Below are positions 1-12,304 of a stretch of 64,000 nt of DNA, in pieces. Within the stretch, counting starts at the first letter, position 1; each line of letters starts with the position of its first letter. Origin of the DNA: Morchella semilibera. Its lineage: Eukaryota > Ascomycota > Pezizomycetes > Pezizales > Morchellaceae. The notes beneath the pieces were generated by a model, which was not told where the DNA came from, did no database searches, and was given only the letters and a program-made list of their open reading frames with translations. The position numbers and the translations under genes were made by a program. The stretch covers positions 682,001-746,000 of the forward strand of contig WBVU01000009.1 in the NCBI GenBank assembly GCA_009192285.1, written 5' to 3'.

Positions 1-333
1 ATGCCACGTCTGTGGTTGTCTTCGGGTGTGGTGACGCAAATACATATCAAGCCACATGATGGGGCTCAGTCATGTGGTGTGGCTTCCACCATAGCGCAAA
101 GACCAGATGTCCCCGGAAGCTTGGATTGTCCATCCCCTACACAATTACAAGATCGCCCTCCAGCTTTGACATCCCTCTCTTTCTCCCTTCTGTCACCACT
201 TCATCCCCTTAGGTTCTGATAATACCCCTTTTACAGTTTCCACAATTTCCTATCCCCTCACCTTCAACCTTGTAATTGACTGTATCCTTAATCAATAATA
301 TTCAACGCCCACAAGCTCACCACTTCCGAGAGA
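1..333. other. Upstream region of SEY1
   Basis: No convincing gene is seen. The open frame at the very start has no family resemblance. The last 100 bases are pyrimidine-rich, as expected for a fungal promoter and 5' leader. Confidence 0.5.
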
Positions 334-3312
334 ATGTCCGCTATGAACGGTGGAGGCGGGATGAACGGGACCAACGGGGCCTACAGCCACTTGGGGTCGA
401 GGGTGGACATCAGCGAAGAAGACTACAAGACTTACGAGAAAGGCGTTCAGGTTATCGATGAGAATAAGGAGTTTACGTATGTTTCCTTCCGTTGATACGC
501 ATTCATTTCATATCGCGCTTCCCCCCCCCCCCCCCTTTTTTTTTATTCACATTTCTTCCCTGGGAATTCTATCTTAATACCAACTATGTTAGATTAAACC
601 TTCCTACATACCTCGCCATTCAGAATTTGATCAGCGCCGGTTTTAATTATCATGTCGTCGCTGTGTTTGGGTCCCAGTCAACAGGGAAATCGACCCTTCT
701 CAACCATCTCTTCGGGACCCAGTTCTCAGTTATGGACGAGGCAGCTCGTAGACAGACGACCAAGGGGATCTGGATGTCAAGAGCTCTTGACGAACAGGAT
801 CACGAACAGCTAGTGGCTAATAGGGAAGGGGGCATGACAAACAACATTTTGGTTATGGATGTGGAGGGAACTGATGGTCGCGAGCGAGGAGAGGATCAGG
901 ACTTTGAAAGGAAAAGTGCCTTATTTGCTCTGGCTACCAGCGAAGTTTTGGTGGGTTGCGCATCTTTTCACTAATTGGTTGTTATCGGGTTATGATCGAC
1001 ACCACGGAAGAAACAAACTGGTTATCCACTAAGTTTGGAGCACCCCAGCTAATATTTATGGACAAATAGATTGTCAATATTTGGGAGCACCAGGTTGGGC
1101 TCTACCAAGGGGCCAACATGGGTTTATTAAAGACCGTCTTTGAAGTGAACTTAGGCTTGTTTTTGAAGGACAAAAGGTAAGTTTCTCCTCTCCAACCTTT
1201 CTCGTTCCTGCAGGGTGCTGAAATCAGTGTAGCACCACCCACCGGTCACTCCTGTTCTTTGTGATTCGTGATCACATCGGTCATACACCTCTTGAGGGTC
1301 TCAAGTCTACTCTCATGGCTGATCTGAATAAGATCTGGTCATCTCTTTCCAAGCCTGCCGGTATGGAAGAATCAGAAATCACAGATTTCTTTGATTTCCA
1401 GTTTGCTGCGCTCCCACACAAGATTCTTCAGCCTGAGAAGTTCTTGGAAGAGACAAAGGCTTTGAGGACCAAATTCCGAGAAGGGGTTGACGTACAGGTG
1501 CTGAGCGACGGTTCACCTATTGATGGTGATAACAATGGCGTTTTCCTACCAGCATACCATAGACGGATACCTGCAGATGGTTTCCCGCTTTACGCTGAAG
1601 GTGTGTGGAAGCAGATAGTTTCGAACAAGGACCTAGATCTCCCATCGCAACAGGAACTACTTGCCCAGTTCCGATGTGACGAGATCGCAGCGTCTTGTGT
1701 TACTAGTTTCAACGAAATTATCCAGCCATTCGAGGAGTTATCTAAGAAGGGTGGAGCACTGGAGGGGCTTGGTCCAGCAATGAAAAAAGCACTGGGAGAA
1801 GCGGTTGGTGGCTTCGAGGAAGCCGGTGGGAGGTACCACAAGGGCGTTTTCGGGCGGAAGAGAGATGAACTACGTGCAAGCCTTGAGGGCCGTCTAAGAG
1901 TGCTAGTCATCAACCAGTTCACTGCGCTGTCCAAGAGGGCGCTGGCGGATTTTACCGAGGAGATCACCGCCATTCTCAAGAAAGCGAACTCAACTGCTCA
2001 TGCCGGGACTGCATCTTATGATTTCGCCCAAGTTGTAGACGAGACAAGGAGCAAGGTCGTAAATGCCTTTATCACAGAGGCATCCGAATGCTACATAGCT
2101 GGGCCAACCGCCGAGTGGTCTAATTACGAAAAAGAGCTCGAGGGTTTACAAAAAGACCTTGATGCAGTTGCAGGACGTTTACGGGGTGAAGAAATGAAGC
2201 GACTTGTATCCAGGCTAGAGAAGGCCATCAAAGCAAAGCTCATCGAGCCGATTGAGCTTGAGTTTAGGCGGATGGAAGACAGTGATAAGGGAGGTCTTTG
2301 GGACCGTGTCTGGAACGTGTGGACTGGCATTGTAGGGGATGGAGTTGATAACTTTTTGAGCCGGGCAGCAAGCTTTAATGCCAGTGAGAAGGAAAGAGAC
2401 ATTGGTGCTTGGAGGTTGAAAAAGAAGGCGTGGGGAGTGCTAAAGGCTAAGATTGACGAGGAAGTTCATGAAGGAAATCTTCTCTTGAAGTTACGCGAGA
2501 AGTATGTCTCACATCTGTCGCATCTGCTTCCGTGACAACTGCTAACAACTCACAGGTTCGAAGACCGTTTCAGATATGATGAATCAGGCGTTCCCCGCAT
2601 CTGGAAGCCAACTGATGATATTGAAGGCTCCTATACCAGGGCTCTCGAGGCTACCCTGAAACTTATTCCACTTGTTTCTGAGATTCGTCTTGCAGGCGGC
2701 AAGAAACCCCCGCTAGATGAATTTCTTGGGGATGCACCCGCAGATTATGAGGAAGATCTTGAAGAGATTGGACCTTCCAAGGACGAATTTGAGGTCGTCT
2801 CTGAATCAAAGCAAATTGACCTACATCAAAGGTTCAGGCGTATGGCCGATGCAGTTTTTGTAGAGGCGAAGCGCAGCACTATCAACGGTGTAGCTCAGAT
2901 TCCGATGTTTATGTGGGGATTGGTCCTTGCGCTTGGGTGGAATGAGATCTGGGCTGTGTTGAGGAGTCCAGTGTACTTCGCTTTCCTGCTGTTGTGTTGT
3001 TTTGTGGTTTATGTTGTATACAAAACCAACCTATGGGGGCCAATTTATCAAGTAAGCAATGCTATGGGCCAACAGGCTATGGATATCGCAAAGGTTTATT
3101 CCCTCGTTCCTTATCCCCCATAACTGCACGCGCTAACTGGATTAAAATAGCAACGCCTACGAGAGTTCCTTAGTGACAGCAATGGCAATGTTGCTTTTGC
3201 CGGTCGACAGAACAAGACCAGGGGCTATGATGAGGACGAAGCCATTAACTTGCAATCGCTCGATAGTGAGGGTAGGAGAAGGGTAAAGAGAGAGGATCTT
3301 GCATCAGAATAG
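334..3312 (+). CDS. SEY1: SEY1-type dynamin-like GTPase, ER membrane fusion
   Basis: Membrane-anchored GTPase of the Sey1/RHD3/atlastin class that fuses ER tubules. Exons 334-476, 593-950, 1070-1176, 1233-2501, 2556-3093 and 3151-3312 join in frame to 858 aa, the usual length for filamentous fungi (yeast is shorter). The P-loop GSQSTGKST lies at residues 74-82, the switch II stretch [13 protein letters not shown] at about 137-149 and the RD nucleotide-specificity motif (VIRD) near 214. A helical middle domain follows. A hydrophobic hairpin at about 744-790 would insert in the ER membrane, leaving a short cytosolic tail. The start is the first ATG of exon 1. Introns 2 and 5 have weak donors (GTGGGT, GTTTAT), but the protein is only continuous with them. 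All motifs are present, so it should be functional. Confidence 0.96.
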
Positions 3313-5183
3313 ATCTTTTCTGGTGATGTTTGAATATTTGAGGAGACCGCTGAAGAAAGCTGTTTAATAACAAAACGCTGCTTTGTTTGAATATAACTTT
3401 TAGTTTTTGACTTTCTGCTTTTTTGTTCTGTTTTGTGGAGCAGTGAGGGGTGCTCGGAGTTAGAAAGAGCGGTAGCGGTGATGTGTTTTATACAAGGGTT
3501 ATATACTACATTTCTTATCTTCGTTTTTGGAACACGGCTGTAGTTTTTTTGTATTACTTTTTTGTCTTTATTGGTTTGGAGATGCATGTTCTAGACGGCT
3601 CACAGTGGAATTAAAAGTTTGAATCAAGGAAGAAAAGACATCTCCACTTTAGCATGCGCCCAATGTCTCAAAGGATCTCGAACATCTCGGTATGCATTTG
3701 TAAGGGTCCATAAGCAGTTGTTCCGATACCTATTACATTGGTTTTGCTGCCACATTATCACATCAAGACATCAACTATACCCGTTCGGGGGGGAGCATGA
3801 AATTTTCCGATAGGACATAGATACATGTAGTCTTGAACATCTCGTACCCGGTCTCGGAATTTGTATCAGGGGTACTGGTTGGTAGTATTTTGTTTCTGCC
3901 TATTTTATCGTGCTCGAGCAGAGGGAGCGACGCTGCACCTAATCATCTTGGTGCCAATGATCTTCCATTAGTGCTCTATATCTGAGCTGAACTAGACATT
4001 GGTGTCCGTGTATGTAGGAATAATAGAGTATGTAGTGACTACTGCGGGACTTTGACGGTAGGTACAGCGATCTTAATTGGAATGTAGTCAGAGAGATGTC
4101 TGTCTCGATCATGAGGAAAGGGTCCTGTCGCCTATACATGTAGCTCCCGCGTGCAAGAAGACTCCAATGAAAAAGATCACGCAGAGAGCCCTGCATCATT
4201 ACGGATCATACAGCATCCAGTAATCACTTTGGGTGTCCATGGCCCCAGCATATGATAAGTCCAATCGAGCTCCCAAGCTTCTCTACTCGAGATGTGGCTG
4301 CAGGCTCTCGTTAACAGATCATTGGGCGTTTACTAGCAGAAGTAAAATACCTCGCAAGACAAGACCTCACTCTCCCCGCTGTCAACCTCTTTTATGATAA
4401 CGTGGCTTGACTTTTGTTTTGCAATTCACTTTATCGGGTATCGATAGACATGCGCGCACGGGACAATCCATGCTGCTGTGCCTGACAAGCGAAATTGCAT
4501 CAGCGAGGTGACTTCATCCTCAGTAGCTAATTAGCACCTTAGACATCCAAAGAGGGTACCTACTGCACTTACTAAAGGCTGCTCTTTCCATAACAGAAGT
4601 CAGTCAGTTACAGTAAATGAACCTCTTTCTTCCTTGTATCTTTTTTTTTTACCGTCTTTGCTCCTTAGCTGTCTTACAACTTACCTCTCTGTTCAACCTT
4701 CTTCACACACTCCTTTCCTATACTAAAGAATTTTTCCTTCCCTACAAGCAAACAGGATATCGCGCACCACAAGAACCTGCTGTCAACCTTACGTGTCGAA
4801 TTAGCCAGCCAACAGCATATTGCAAGTAGCAGCGGGGGGCATGAATGTGGGGAAGAACCTTGTAGCATACCCAGGGAACGCACAACCTTTTTCTCTCCCT
4901 CCTGTCCTGTCCTGTTCACGTTGTCATTTTTCGGGCCCCAAGCAAGAAGCACACGCCCATAAAGGATTTTGGCAAAAAGCACAGCAGTACAGAAAGTATT
5001 TAATTACAGCATCAAGGCCCCTCTCCTCCGACGTCACCAAAACCAATATATCTATCGACCACCACCACCACCACCATCCCATCGCTCTCCCCGCCTCATC
5101 ATCGCCCCAGGCTGTTGGTGAGTTATTACATGATGTCTCTCACCTCCATCCTCAATACTCCACCCTAAACCCGAACTTGTCAT
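3313..5183. other. Intergenic region between SEY1 and the F-box gene
   Basis: No gene supported. It contains two TACATGTA palindromes (3822, 4135) and, near 5060, a CAC repeat. The last 500 bases are C/T-rich and probably form the promoter and leader of the next gene. Confidence 0.5.
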
Positions 5184-6932
5184 ATGTCGCTACCCACGCT
5201 CCCACCTCACGTCCTTGCGGCGGTCGTCAATAAAGGGCAGCTCCAGCTCCGCGATATCGCCTCTATACGGCTTGTCTGCCGTGGCTGGAACACCGCCTTT
5301 TCGCAACCGGCCCTCTGTGCTTCTTTGCTCGTCCACTTCTTCCCTTTCGCGAAGGAGACGTACGACGCGACAACTCCTGCTACGGGCAGAAAATTGTGCG
5401 ATGATTTCAACGCGGTTTGCGACCGCCTTCACCGGCTGAAAACGGGCAAATGGTCACTGAATTGGGAGGTGGCCTTTCCAGCCCCACCACACATGGACAG
5501 CTATGGGGCACCGGAGGTTTTCCCGCCAGATGGGTTCCGGCTGGTTGACACGGATTCCGATGAGGGTTACTTCTTAACTGCGTACGCCGAAGATAACCTA
5601 ATATCGGTCCGACTCACTGTGCGGAACCTCATTAATGGGCAGGACATCCATGTCTCTATTCCCCGCGAAGAATTGTCAGGGATATACATGAACCGGGGCA
5701 AAGTTCTATTGGTATACAGCAGAGGTGATAATTCCACAATGTTCATCTTAACCGACTGTAGAGACGGCGGTAATGGAAGAACTTTGTGGTCTGCCAATGT
5801 AAATACTTCTGTTTTCCACGGCGTTGCTGAGGGCGGTTCTACTGCGGGGCGCAGGAGGCTCCAACCAGTTTTTAACGAACATTATATCGCATTCCTAAAC
5901 TCCCTCGATAGTAGTGGAGGGAGTAGAATCATGATTATGCGATTCCATGCTCTAACAGCAAACAACGACTTATCCTCAGAGACGGAGCTGCTTGAGCTAC
6001 AACTTAGCATCTCGCCATCCACTCTCATTTCGCTCAAGCCAGATGCCGCGGGGTCCCATCTATTAATAGCACAGAAATTCCCGCATCGCCAATTTCCAGA
6101 CCACGAAAACCTCCACCGAGTGGTACTCGTTCAAGCCACATCTGGAAAGATAACATGTGCATTCAACTTCAACGTAGCACCATATTTCAGTCTTATCCCG
6201 GAGAGAGACATGGAAATGTTTTTTTCCCCCAATGGAGATTCCGTAATCATCTGGGGTTCTGTCCGGTGTGAGGAGTACAGGGGCGGGGGTATTCTAGGGC
6301 AAGTAATGATTTATCCGATACTTGGAGGGCCCGCCACGATCCGATACCTACAAACCCCCGATAAGGGCGCAGATCCAGTCGAGAAGAGCACCGAGACAAG
6401 ATACACTCCCGACCTTGGTGTGATCTCATATGGACGAACAGCGGTTGGATTCGAGAGCTTAAATCTGGACTTTAGACCTGCAGGAACCGGAGCACACATC
6501 AACATCTATAATAACCCGGCCTCTGCCTGGAATACTATCCCCACAAAGCATCCCTCCCCAAGACTCGAAACTGGTAGTCACTGGATTTATTCCGAGTCCA
6601 CATCTCCTAATGGTGATGTCACGATAGAGATGATGCGGATTGCGCCGCCTCCACTTCTTATTCCCGAAAACCATTGGACCAGCCCCAACTCAAAGCGCAG
6701 CAGCTGGCTTCTCAATAGTAGCACTACCACAGCTCCTGGTAGCAGTGCAGCAAGTATCTTTGGCGTTGGCTTACATCCGGCCGATGCGGCAGCACAAGTC
6801 GCACAGGTTGATGCTGAAGAGCTCGCTGCACGGCTGAAGATGATGGAGCGAGAAAGGGCCCGAGAAACCAAAAGACGAAGCTGGGAAGAAGTCAAGAAGG
6901 GGTGGAAAGCAAAGTTGTTTGGCTGGCGATAG
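5184..6932 (+). CDS. F-box domain protein
   Basis: Single-exon protein of 582 aa. Residues 3-50 (LPTLPPHVL...LQLRDIASIRLVCRGWN) read as an F-box, the short helical module that binds Skp1 in SCF ubiquitin ligases. The leucine/proline start and the LVCRGWN end are the typical anchors. The middle (about 90-470) is beta-rich, with regularly spaced hydrophobic stretches, and could be a degenerate propeller that binds a substrate, but I see no WD signature. The last 40 residues are highly charged and helical (ARLKMMERERARETKRRSWEEVKKGW). The start is an ATG just before the F-box. The substrate cannot be told from sequence. Fungal genomes carry many such diverged F-box genes. Confidence 0.8.
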   Translation: MSLPTLPPHVLAAVVNKGQLQLRDIASIRLVCRGWNTAFSQPALCASLLVHFFPFAKETYDATTPATGRKLCDDFNAVCDRLHRLKTGKWSLNWEVAFPAPPHMDSYGAPEVFPPDGFRLVDTDSDEGYFLTAYAEDNLISVRLTVRNLINGQDIHVSIPREELSGIYMNRGKVLLVYSRGDNSTMFILTDCRDGGNGRTLWSANVNTSVFHGVAEGGSTAGRRRLQPVFNEHYIAFLNSLDSSGGSRIMIMRFHALTANNDLSSETELLELQLSISPSTLISLKPDAAGSHLLIAQKFPHRQFPDHENLHRVVLVQATSGKITCAFNFNVAPYFSLIPERDMEMFFSPNGDSVIIWGSVRCEEYRGGGILGQVMIYPILGGPATIRYLQTPDKGADPVEKSTETRYTPDLGVISYGRTAVGFESLNLDFRPAGTGAHINIYNNPASAWNTIPTKHPSPRLETGSHWIYSESTSPNGDVTIEMMRIAPPPLLIPENHWTSPNSKRSSWLLNSSTTTAPGSSAASIFGVGLHPADAAAQVAQVDAEELAARLKMMERERARETKRRSWEEVKKGWKAKLFGWR

Positions 6933-9586
6933 TTTACCTATTTCTTTTTGTTTCCCATTTCTTTTTGTTGTGTCCCTATGTGAAGGAAAAAGGTCACGGA
7001 GTTTTTGGATTGTTGCTTTTTTCTTCTTCCTTTTTTCACCACCTCAAGGGCGGAATATACCTCAATAGCAGTCTTCTTATTACATCTCTTCCCTTTTATT
7101 TTCTTTATGTATGCTGCTGTCTTTTTGCGCGCGCGCGGTGTTTTGCGTTAAGGGGCGGGAATGGCCATTGTCGATGTCTAATATTAAAGAACGTACGCTC
7201 ATCATCCCTGGAGTCCGCTTTTCGAAATTGCCTACGCACCCCGGACCCTTCTTCCAGGGGTAGGGAAAGTAGTATGAGCGGACTCTGGCCCTGCACTTTT
7301 TTTTTTTTTTTTTTTTGTAGATACAAGCATTGCTTGCCGGTTATATAATTCTGGGTATTTCCATGTGAGAGATTAAAGGGGGAATTCTTGAGAAAGCCAC
7401 GATGCCACGACACCGATATCGCAACCTCGGTGCTGGGCATCCTGGCAGCACCCCGCCAGGGGGGGCAAATTGTGGTGATAAGAGGTGCTCGATCAGAGCG
7501 TTTTAGTCCGCCATATTTCGGCCATATTTCGTCCATAATTCAGTCTCGCAACGCCGAGCCCTATAAGAGTAAAATAGACCAATAGCGAGCTTTAATCACT
7601 ATAGGTCGTTTCCGATTTAAGCACTCTTACAGGACTCGGCGCATCTCGGCGCTGCGAGTCTGAATTCTGGACGAAAAATGGGAGGACTAAAACGCTCTAT
7701 TGCCCAGGTGAGATGGGGCCCCTTGAGGTCCTGGAAATCATGATGTATACACGTAGTAACTTTAGTGCTGCAATTCTAGTGAAATGTGTACCCCCGGGGG
7801 TCCTCAAAGTGACAAAAACCACTAACTTCGCAGCTACTGGCCACCATGCCCAAAAGTTTGGAAGCAATTCATGTATGTCGAATTATCAGGTGGATCTATA
7901 TAATAATAGTAAATGGAAATACAAATGACTGGGTCTAGCTTTGGTGGTGGTCGCGACACCATAATATTGACCCCCGGGGTACATGTATACATGTACGTAA
8001 TCCCAATTAAAGGCCACTCGTTTAGCCAGCCCCGACGAAAAGAGGATCAATCCACGATAGAGAAAAATAACGACCCACCAGACCAGTGGTGAAGGTATAC
8101 CCTCCGCTTCTTCAGTCAGTCAATCCATAAGATGATGCCTGTTGCAGCGAACGACTTTGAGCGGTGGTGGTTCCAGGCCTCCAGGGGACCCAGAAACATA
8201 AAACCTTAAAAAAAACCTTAAACGCTAGCGTTGTCCCCCTCGAGCTCAATTGCGGAAGCACCACACGTGCATAACTCTTTTTTATTTTATTTTTTATTTT
8301 TTTTACCCCCTCTCCTCTCACTCTTCTCTGCTGAGTAGAGCATGTAGAGTATGTTAATTGGTGAGCACACATGGCCGAGCCGCCCACCCCCGGTCGTAGG
8401 GGTAAGTACATACATGTACATGTATTTTCTTTTTTTTTTTTTTTACAAAATTTGTGGCTGTGGTGGTGAAACGAGGGAAGGGGGAAATCTCGGGAGACTG
8501 GCGATCTGGGACTGTTGCACACACGCAAGCAAGCAAGCAAGCACCTATGGCGTATGGCATATGCCGCCTGGGGGAGGGGGAAAGCTGTTGGGGGTTAATT
8601 GTAAGGCAAGATGCATTCTGGTTACGAGAACTGTGTAGGTACATACAAGTAGGTACATGTAGGTACTTACAACTGAACACTTGAACTTAGAGTACGTACT
8701 CACGACGACGGCGGCGAAGACAATGTTTCACAAACCCGCCGCCGCATAAAAACCCGTACGTACATACATAGCTTTCCTTTGCGTAGGTCAAGTGCTACAT
8801 CATCGTCATGATCATACACGCATATTTAGAAACCCCCTCCCCCCACGGGCCAGGGAAATCCAAGGGAGGCTGTGTGCATTGGTTGTGGTTTTACAACGAG
8901 TGATAGCACATGAATAGTACGTACCAATCACGTCGGTCGCAGCAAGGGATCCAATCCAACCCAACCCAATCCAATCCAACCATCCCTTATCCCCTTATCC
9001 CCCAGTAATGTGGGGGGGGGAGGAGTGAGAGAGACAACCCTCCCTCCACTCTAAGCGCCGCTACAAGTTGATGATTTGATAGAAATTGCTGCTGCTGCTG
9101 CTGCGGCCGTAGCAGACCGGAAGGTGTGACATTGAACTACGTACAGAGTGACGACAAGTATTGTGATAATCAATCAATCAAATCAACCAGTCAAGGGTGT
9201 AATGGGTGGATGCGGCGTGGGTGCGAGGATGGGGTGTCTGTGTCTGTGTCTGTGTGTGCCACTTACTCTGATACTCTCCTAGCTAAGCTCATATCTGAGA
9301 TTGTTGTAAATTGCGCGAGGGCTGCTTGAGCTTGGACGTTTGCAGCAAGCAAGCAAGCAGGTTCTTTAAAGAGTGCCCTCCCCCCCCCTCCCCACCCTCA
9401 TCCCACCGGACGTCCCCCAACGTACGTACGAAAAACTGGTTTTTTCACGCCCTTCTATTCTTCTTCTGCTACTGCTACTGCTTCTTCCGTCTACCTACTT
9501 GTATTTACCATAGCTGCTGTGCACCCACTACCTATTTAAATACCTATATCCACTCAAGCAAAAAAAACCTCACCCATCCATCCACA
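6933..9586. other. Long intergenic region
   Basis: No gene is supported over 2.6 kb. It holds a MITE, T- and A-rich runs, five TACATGTA palindromes between 7980 and 8661, repeated GCAAGCAAGC tracts near 8525 and 9345, and a short CTG run near 9090. The last 150 bases are C/T-rich, like a promoter. Confidence 0.5.
7495..7698. mobile_element. MITE-like element with long terminal inverted repeats
   Basis: The left end AGAGCGTTTTAGTCC is the exact reverse complement of the right end. The match continues inward with small differences (TTTCGTCCA.AATTCAG.CTCGCA.CGCCGAG), so about 70 bp on each side can pair. Total length is 204 bp and there is no coding capacity. This is the form of a non-autonomous DNA transposon. 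I could not define a clear target duplication (flanks GATC and ATTG), so the family is not assigned. Confidence 0.7.
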
Positions 9587-10092
9587 ATGCAGCACCTCCC
9601 CCGCTCCTCGGCCTCCACCACCCGCAAGCCGGTCCCAACCTCCAACAACACCCCCGCCGCCCCAGTCTCAACCCGGCTCCCATCCCCACCGCCAATCCCC
9701 AGTCCGAGCCCACCACCACCGCCGCCGCCGCCACCCCCGTGGCCGGCGGCGGGCTCAAGAAGAGCAAGTCCGTCCGCGCCAAGCGGGCACTCAAGTCCAT
9801 TGCCAACCCCATCAAGAGCCGGCGCGAGGAGAAGGCCCGGCGCAACGAGGTCGAGACCGCAGAGCGCCGCGAGAACGAAAAGAACGTGCAGGACTTTCTT
9901 GTAGCGGGAAGGTTTGTTTATCATTTTACATTTTTATTTTCTTTTTTTTTTTGTGGAAAAAAAAAAGGATGGTTCCGGGCTGACGTTTTCGACCAAGGGA
10001 TTATTGCGAAAGGAACTTCTCGTAGAGCTGGCACTGGCACTGCTACTGCGAGATTGGGGACGATCCACGAAGTTACGGACGAGGACGAGTAG
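9587..10092 (+). CDS. Small basic protein, gene model unresolved
   Basis: Codon use is strongly C/G-ending in two different frames. From the ATG at 9587 one frame reads a Ser/Thr/Pro-rich start. From about 9690 the coding-like frame is another, with KKSKSVRAKRALKSIAN and a Lys/Arg/Glu-rich helix up to about 9900. A 71-bp intron (9632-9702, weak donor GTCCCA) would join them in phase. A frame change in the ancestral gene or in the assembly is the alternative. The 3' end is also unclear: a T-rich stretch at 9920-9955 looks intronic, and a possible acidic tail ends at 10092 in one frame, but no acceptor joins it in phase. No family recognised. The exon structure should be treated as provisional. 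Confidence 0.4.
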
Positions 10093-11021
10093 GGGGAGGG
10101 TTGGGGGAGGGTGGGCCACCCTCTCTCTCTCTCTCTCTCCCGCCTACATTATTTGGTCCAGATCAGGCGCTCTGGTAGTGCTGGGCGTCCGCTGGAGTAA
10201 TTAGTAATGGAAGTGAAGAGGGGGGGGGGGGGTGTTATATACTAGCTGGCTGGCAGCTAGACTTAGGTTGGGTCCCGTGGGGGCCCATTAACCTGAACTG
10301 GACGGTGTAATTTGCCCCATGAGTTGGTAGTTTTTTCTTTGGGGGGTGTTTTTTTCTTTTCTTTCGATTTTTTGTAAAAAAAAACTTATCTAGGGCTGAG
10401 AATTAAGTGGTGTTTTAAGGGGGGATTATTATACTTTTTTTCCTTCTTTTCTTTTTTGGAGGATCGTGAAATACTTGGGTATTGTGCACTGGTGGCATAC
10501 ATACACACGAAAATGGGGGGAGAAGACCCTGGGGCTAGGGGGGGCGAGACTTTGGTGTTCCGAGTTTTAAGATTGTGTGCTGGGGGGGTGGGGGTGCTTT
10601 GCTTTGCTCAGTAAAAGTAGACGAGGACACTCAACTTATTACCCGGTGAGTGAGATTAGTAGACTTGCGGAGTGGAGTGCGTTCTTGTGCAATAACACTG
10701 GTGTTATACCCTTAATAATACTTGGCGAAACCCAGGACGTGACCACCTACTCTATCGTAGATACAGTAATTTAGATATGTAGGATGGATGCTTCACAAGC
10801 TATTATATAAACAGCCAGTTCTTTTCTTTCTCCTGCTTCTTGGGTAGCAATCATCATACGCCTCTATACTAATGAAAACTCAGCTTACGTTACGTCTCTC
10901 GATGATAACCAGACTTTCAATTAACCAACGCCCAACCCTCCAATTCCATTTGAAAAGCAACAACTATATATATATACAATCTCAGCAACAACAAAAGGGG
11001 AAAGAAAAAAAAAGATTCCAG
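10093..11021. other. Intergenic region
   Basis: No gene supported. It has a CT microsatellite at 10122-10140, a G run near 10220 and several T-rich tracts. The right side is the 3' flank of the cyclase gene. Confidence 0.5.
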
Positions 11022-12304
11022 CTAGAGAATCGCAATAGCATTCGCAAGCGAGCCCACTCCGCCATTGACGTTAGTCGGGGAGCTGGTGAGCATGAATGTC
11101 CACTTCTTGTTCGCCCGACACTTTGTCGCCAGCTCTTCCAAGTCCCAGAGCTCGCCAAGCGGGCATCCCCACAGCGCAAGAATGTACTCGTGAAGGAGGA
11201 AGTCTATGAAGGAGCTGTTAGTAAAAGGCCCCTCTTTATAAGGGGACGATATATACATACCGGCTTTACTCGGCCATGCCTCAAACGCCGGTGCGTCGCC
11301 GGCTACACACGCAAAGTAGCAATCATGAAGCCTTCACCCATAAGTTAGCCATACGTTCCCGCCGTCGCCCCCGCTGCAGCGCAAGAACCAACCAATCTAT
11401 AATCTCTTCTGTCTGCTCCAAGCCGGGATACGTTTGCTCATCATCGGTATCGAAGCCTGCTTTTTTCGAGTGCAGTCTGGCTCTGTCCTCTTCCGGCAGG
11501 CTGCGATAGTTCTGGATGAAGCCGCTCCTAACCAGAAGGATATCGCCAACCTTGATATCGCCGCCCAGCGCCTCCGGGCGGATGTCAATTCCCTGGGCCT
11601 TTCCGGTTGCAACGAGCGCACTGAGCGGGATGTTGCGGTTGTTATCGTAGTAGTCGAGCTTTTCCAGGCCGTTTGTCTCCGCGTAATGGGCGTAGTCGAG
11701 GAGGATGGCGCGGCCGACAATGCCGTGCTGCGCCCAGACTTGCATGCCGCACTTGGAATTGGCGTCAGGGCCAATGATGTCCTTCTGTGTGCAGCCGTTG
11801 TAGAACGTCTCGGAGCTGAAATGCGCAATCTATATCAATTCACCGCATAGTATTAATATATACGCCATCCGGCCCCCTACAGAAAAGCGGCGACCTACAT
11901 GTCGTAGTCCATCCCACTGTGAGCTGCTCTGCGTATTCAGGGAGTAAAGGTCGTCGAAGGCCACTCTTGGAATGATGTTCTTGATTGTATGCTTGAACGT
12001 CTCGCGGCCATAACATGGCTTCAGCTCCGAGAGCTCGAGGTTCAGCGGGACCGTCTCACCCGTGACGATTTCCTTGACAGCCTCTTTGACTCGCGCGGGG
12101 GTCAGGAGATTGACCCTTCCCAGCTTTTTACGTTTTGACGCTCTCAGCACATTGCCATCATATGCAGGAAGGATGTAGAGGAGGACTACAGCTACTCACC
12201 TGGTCGTCGGCGCCCCAGAACCAGGCAGCACCTTTGGGGGCTCCAGGAATCTCTGGGAGGTCCTTACGAAGGGGGAAAGTGGTTGAGTTTGGGTCGAATT
12301 GCAT
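11022..12304 (-). CDS. Cyclase-family (kynurenine formamidase-like) hydrolase
   Basis: Protein of the putative cyclase family (PF04199, related to kynurenine formamidase), a metal-dependent amide or lactone hydrolase fold. Minus-strand exons 12304-12200, 12123-11899, 11829-11393, 11331-11261 and 11203-11022 give 339 aa. The signature near residue 103-110 (SQWDGLRH) keeps the Asp and His expected to bind metal. GIVGRAILLDY, GDAPAFEAW and the C-terminal LTSSPTNVNGG..NAIAIL are typical of the fungal branch. The third intron (donor GTTGGT, internal GCTAAC branch site) is needed to read IIDWLHDCYFACVAGD; without it the gene looks broken. The substrate is unknown. Neighbours do not suggest a pathway. 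Confidence 0.88.

Noticed and set aside
11323-11400. Apparent frame break in the cyclase gene
   Set aside because: A 61-bp intron (11332-11392) with a GCTAAC branch site restores the family sequence IIDWLHDCYFACVAGD, so the gene is not broken.
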